Below are positions 62,935 through 64,000 of a stretch of 64,000 bases of DNA, piece after piece (position 1 is the stretch's first letter; each line of letters opens with the position of its first letter). The position numbers were made by a program, and so were the translations under genes. Origin of the DNA: Pseudoscleropodium purum (taxonomy: Eukaryota > Streptophyta > Bryopsida > Hypnales > Brachytheciaceae); assembly GCA_963969395.1 (NCBI GenBank), contig OZ017803.1, forward strand, positions 12,524,001-12,588,000, read 5' to 3'. The notes beneath the pieces are model-generated. The model was not told where the DNA came from. It saw only the letters and a program-made list of their open reading frames with translations, and searched no databases.

Positions 62935-63235
62935 CTAGTATATTGCCAATATGACCAATTTCATTAAAATGGTGGTATTCTGTGAATTTGGCACTTTTAG
63001 TAGTTTAGACTGTATGGTTTGAACCGTTTTTTTGTACTAGTACTAGATTTTTGAAATCTACATCATTCCTAGATTTTTTAGATTGCTTGGTCTAATATCT
63101 ATGTTAGTTATAGATTTCTGAAATCTAAAAGTGACCTAGATGTTAGCAATGTATACTTGTCCTAGATGTCAAGGTGTGAAAATGGCATATGGAATACCGC
63201 CATTTTAATGAATTCACCATCAATTCACTTAAATT
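62935..63235. repeat. Foldback (inverted-repeat) element
   Basis: AATTTCATTAAAATGGTGGT at 62957 is inverted at 63192-63214 (the right arm reads GAATACCGCCATTTTAATGA), giving 23 of 24 matching positions over the core. The interior also has short palindromes (AGATTTTTGAAATCT, AGATTTCTGAAATCT). Typical of a MITE; no target duplication was defined. Confidence 0.6.
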
Positions 63236-63639
63236 CAATCCTTACATTGTAGGGTGATTTAGTTTTAATTAGTTAAACTCCATGATATTTGCTTCAAAAA
63301 ATTTTCATGAGTGAACATAACATCATATACTTATGAATGGTCAAAATTCTTATTTTTATGAAAAGCAAAAATTTTACTCCAAGAAAGCTTGAAATATGTT
63401 GACCTTTTTTTTTTCTCACTTCAAATGTTCTAATCTTTCAATCCACACAATCATTCAAATGAGCCAAAAAAATTTCTATGCATTCAACTGCTAAACATGT
63501 ATCATACTCCTTTGAACGGTGTCGTGTTGTAAATAACTATATCATTTAGAAACATCAAAAGATTAACCTTGAACCCTAGTTCAAGAAAAGGGTTGAGATA
63601 GAAAAGGTGGGGGTCGTGGAGAAATCCACGGTCTTGGGT

Positions 63640-63860
63640 TGTACTGCATCTTGTCACTTAGCTCAGGGGGACAGGGTAGCTGGCTGGTTGGCTAGTTATT
63701 TCCTGCTCTCACTAGCGGTGCCAAGTTGCAACTGCTCAGACCGAATCAACGAATCCGACAAGATTTGAACCCGGAACCAGCTAGCAGCTAATTGGAGACT
63801 TCTCCAACCAACCAAGTCCGCAACTTGGCGGCCGTTGTTGATCCCAAGGTGGTTTTATAC
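63640..63860 (-). mobile_element. Candidate tRNA-derived SINE
   Basis: On the minus strand an A-box-like TTGCGGACTTGG is followed about 45 bases later by GGGTTCAAATC, which fits the B-box consensus GWTCRANNC. The body is much GC-richer than its AT-rich surroundings, as expected of a recent insertion. I cannot fold it as a complete tRNA. Boundaries are approximate. Confidence 0.5.
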
Positions 63861-64000
63861 CACTATTGATTGGCTGTTTGGTATATTGACTGACGGAACA
63901 ATGTTCCTAAGTCTATTTTTTTTTTATCACATAGGTTACCTTTTGATACAAAAAAGAAAAAGAATATACGTTTGATTATTAGTATTTTGATTTTATTATA

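Noticed and set aside
63750..63840. Intact tRNA gene on the minus strand (GGTTCAAATC B box).
   Set aside because: I could not find a matching acceptor stem or anticodon arm, so it is listed as a SINE candidate.
1..64000. CRISPR arrays, rRNA genes, bacterial operons.
   Set aside because: None seen; repeats have no regular spacer structure and the genes are spliced eukaryotic genes.

Overview
The window is nuclear DNA of a land plant. The genes are spliced with GT-AG introns, and the families are plant ones: PARP3 with PADR1, BRCT and WGR domains; a PM19/AWPM-19 membrane protein; an LRR VIII-type receptor kinase; a plastid-type ADP-sugar NUDIX hydrolase; an RBL14-type rhomboid; V-ATPase subunit G. 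Gene islands have mixed base composition and sit between very AT-rich, TE-derived stretches. Together with the short introns and the PM19/LRR VIII repertoire, this suggests a bryophyte, perhaps a moss. That placement is inference; I see no diagnostic marker.

Layout, left to right. 152-6025 (+) holds 15 exons of a PARP3-type poly(ADP-ribose) polymerase whose 5' end lies outside the window. 9107-10270 (-) is a two-exon APC15-like subunit of the anaphase-promoting complex. 15484-17394 (-) is a rhomboid-like membrane protein with a RanBP2 zinc finger. 21786-22819 (+) is V-ATPase subunit G. 24374-32165 (-) is a 20-exon LRR receptor kinase (965 codons plus stop). 35230-38596 (-) is a divergent casein-kinase-1-like gene in which I cannot find the ATP-binding loop or the VAIK lysine. 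40564-41583 (+) is a PM19/AWPM-19 protein. 42546-45266 (-) is an intronless LRR receptor-like protein with no kinase. 49186-50265 (-) is a wrecked raffinose synthase/SIP (GH36) pseudogene. 56982-60175 (-) is an eight-exon NUDT14-type ADP-sugar diphosphatase.

The gene-poor stretches (6.0-8.9, 10.5-15.4, 18.2-21.4, 33.5-35.2, 46-49, 50.7-56.9 and 61.5-64 kb) carry decayed transposons. The clearest is a nested pair: a mariner-like element (50764-55720, TA target duplication, transposase remnant) split by a CACTA element (51494-54328, TTT target duplication, DUF4216-like remnant). A short CACTA-type MITE splits the GH36 pseudogene. A MITE-like repeat occurs in introns of both PARP3 and NUDT14. 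Several TIR/foldback families and two tRNA-derived SINE candidates are also visible.

The genes look like an ordinary plant mixture rather than a pathway cluster. PARP3 and the NUDIX enzyme both touch ADP-ribose chemistry, but they lie 50 kb apart with unrelated genes between them. I did not find a convincing new biological system. The most unusual items are the kinase-dead-looking CK1 homologue, the nested transposons and the repeat-riddled GH36 pseudogene.
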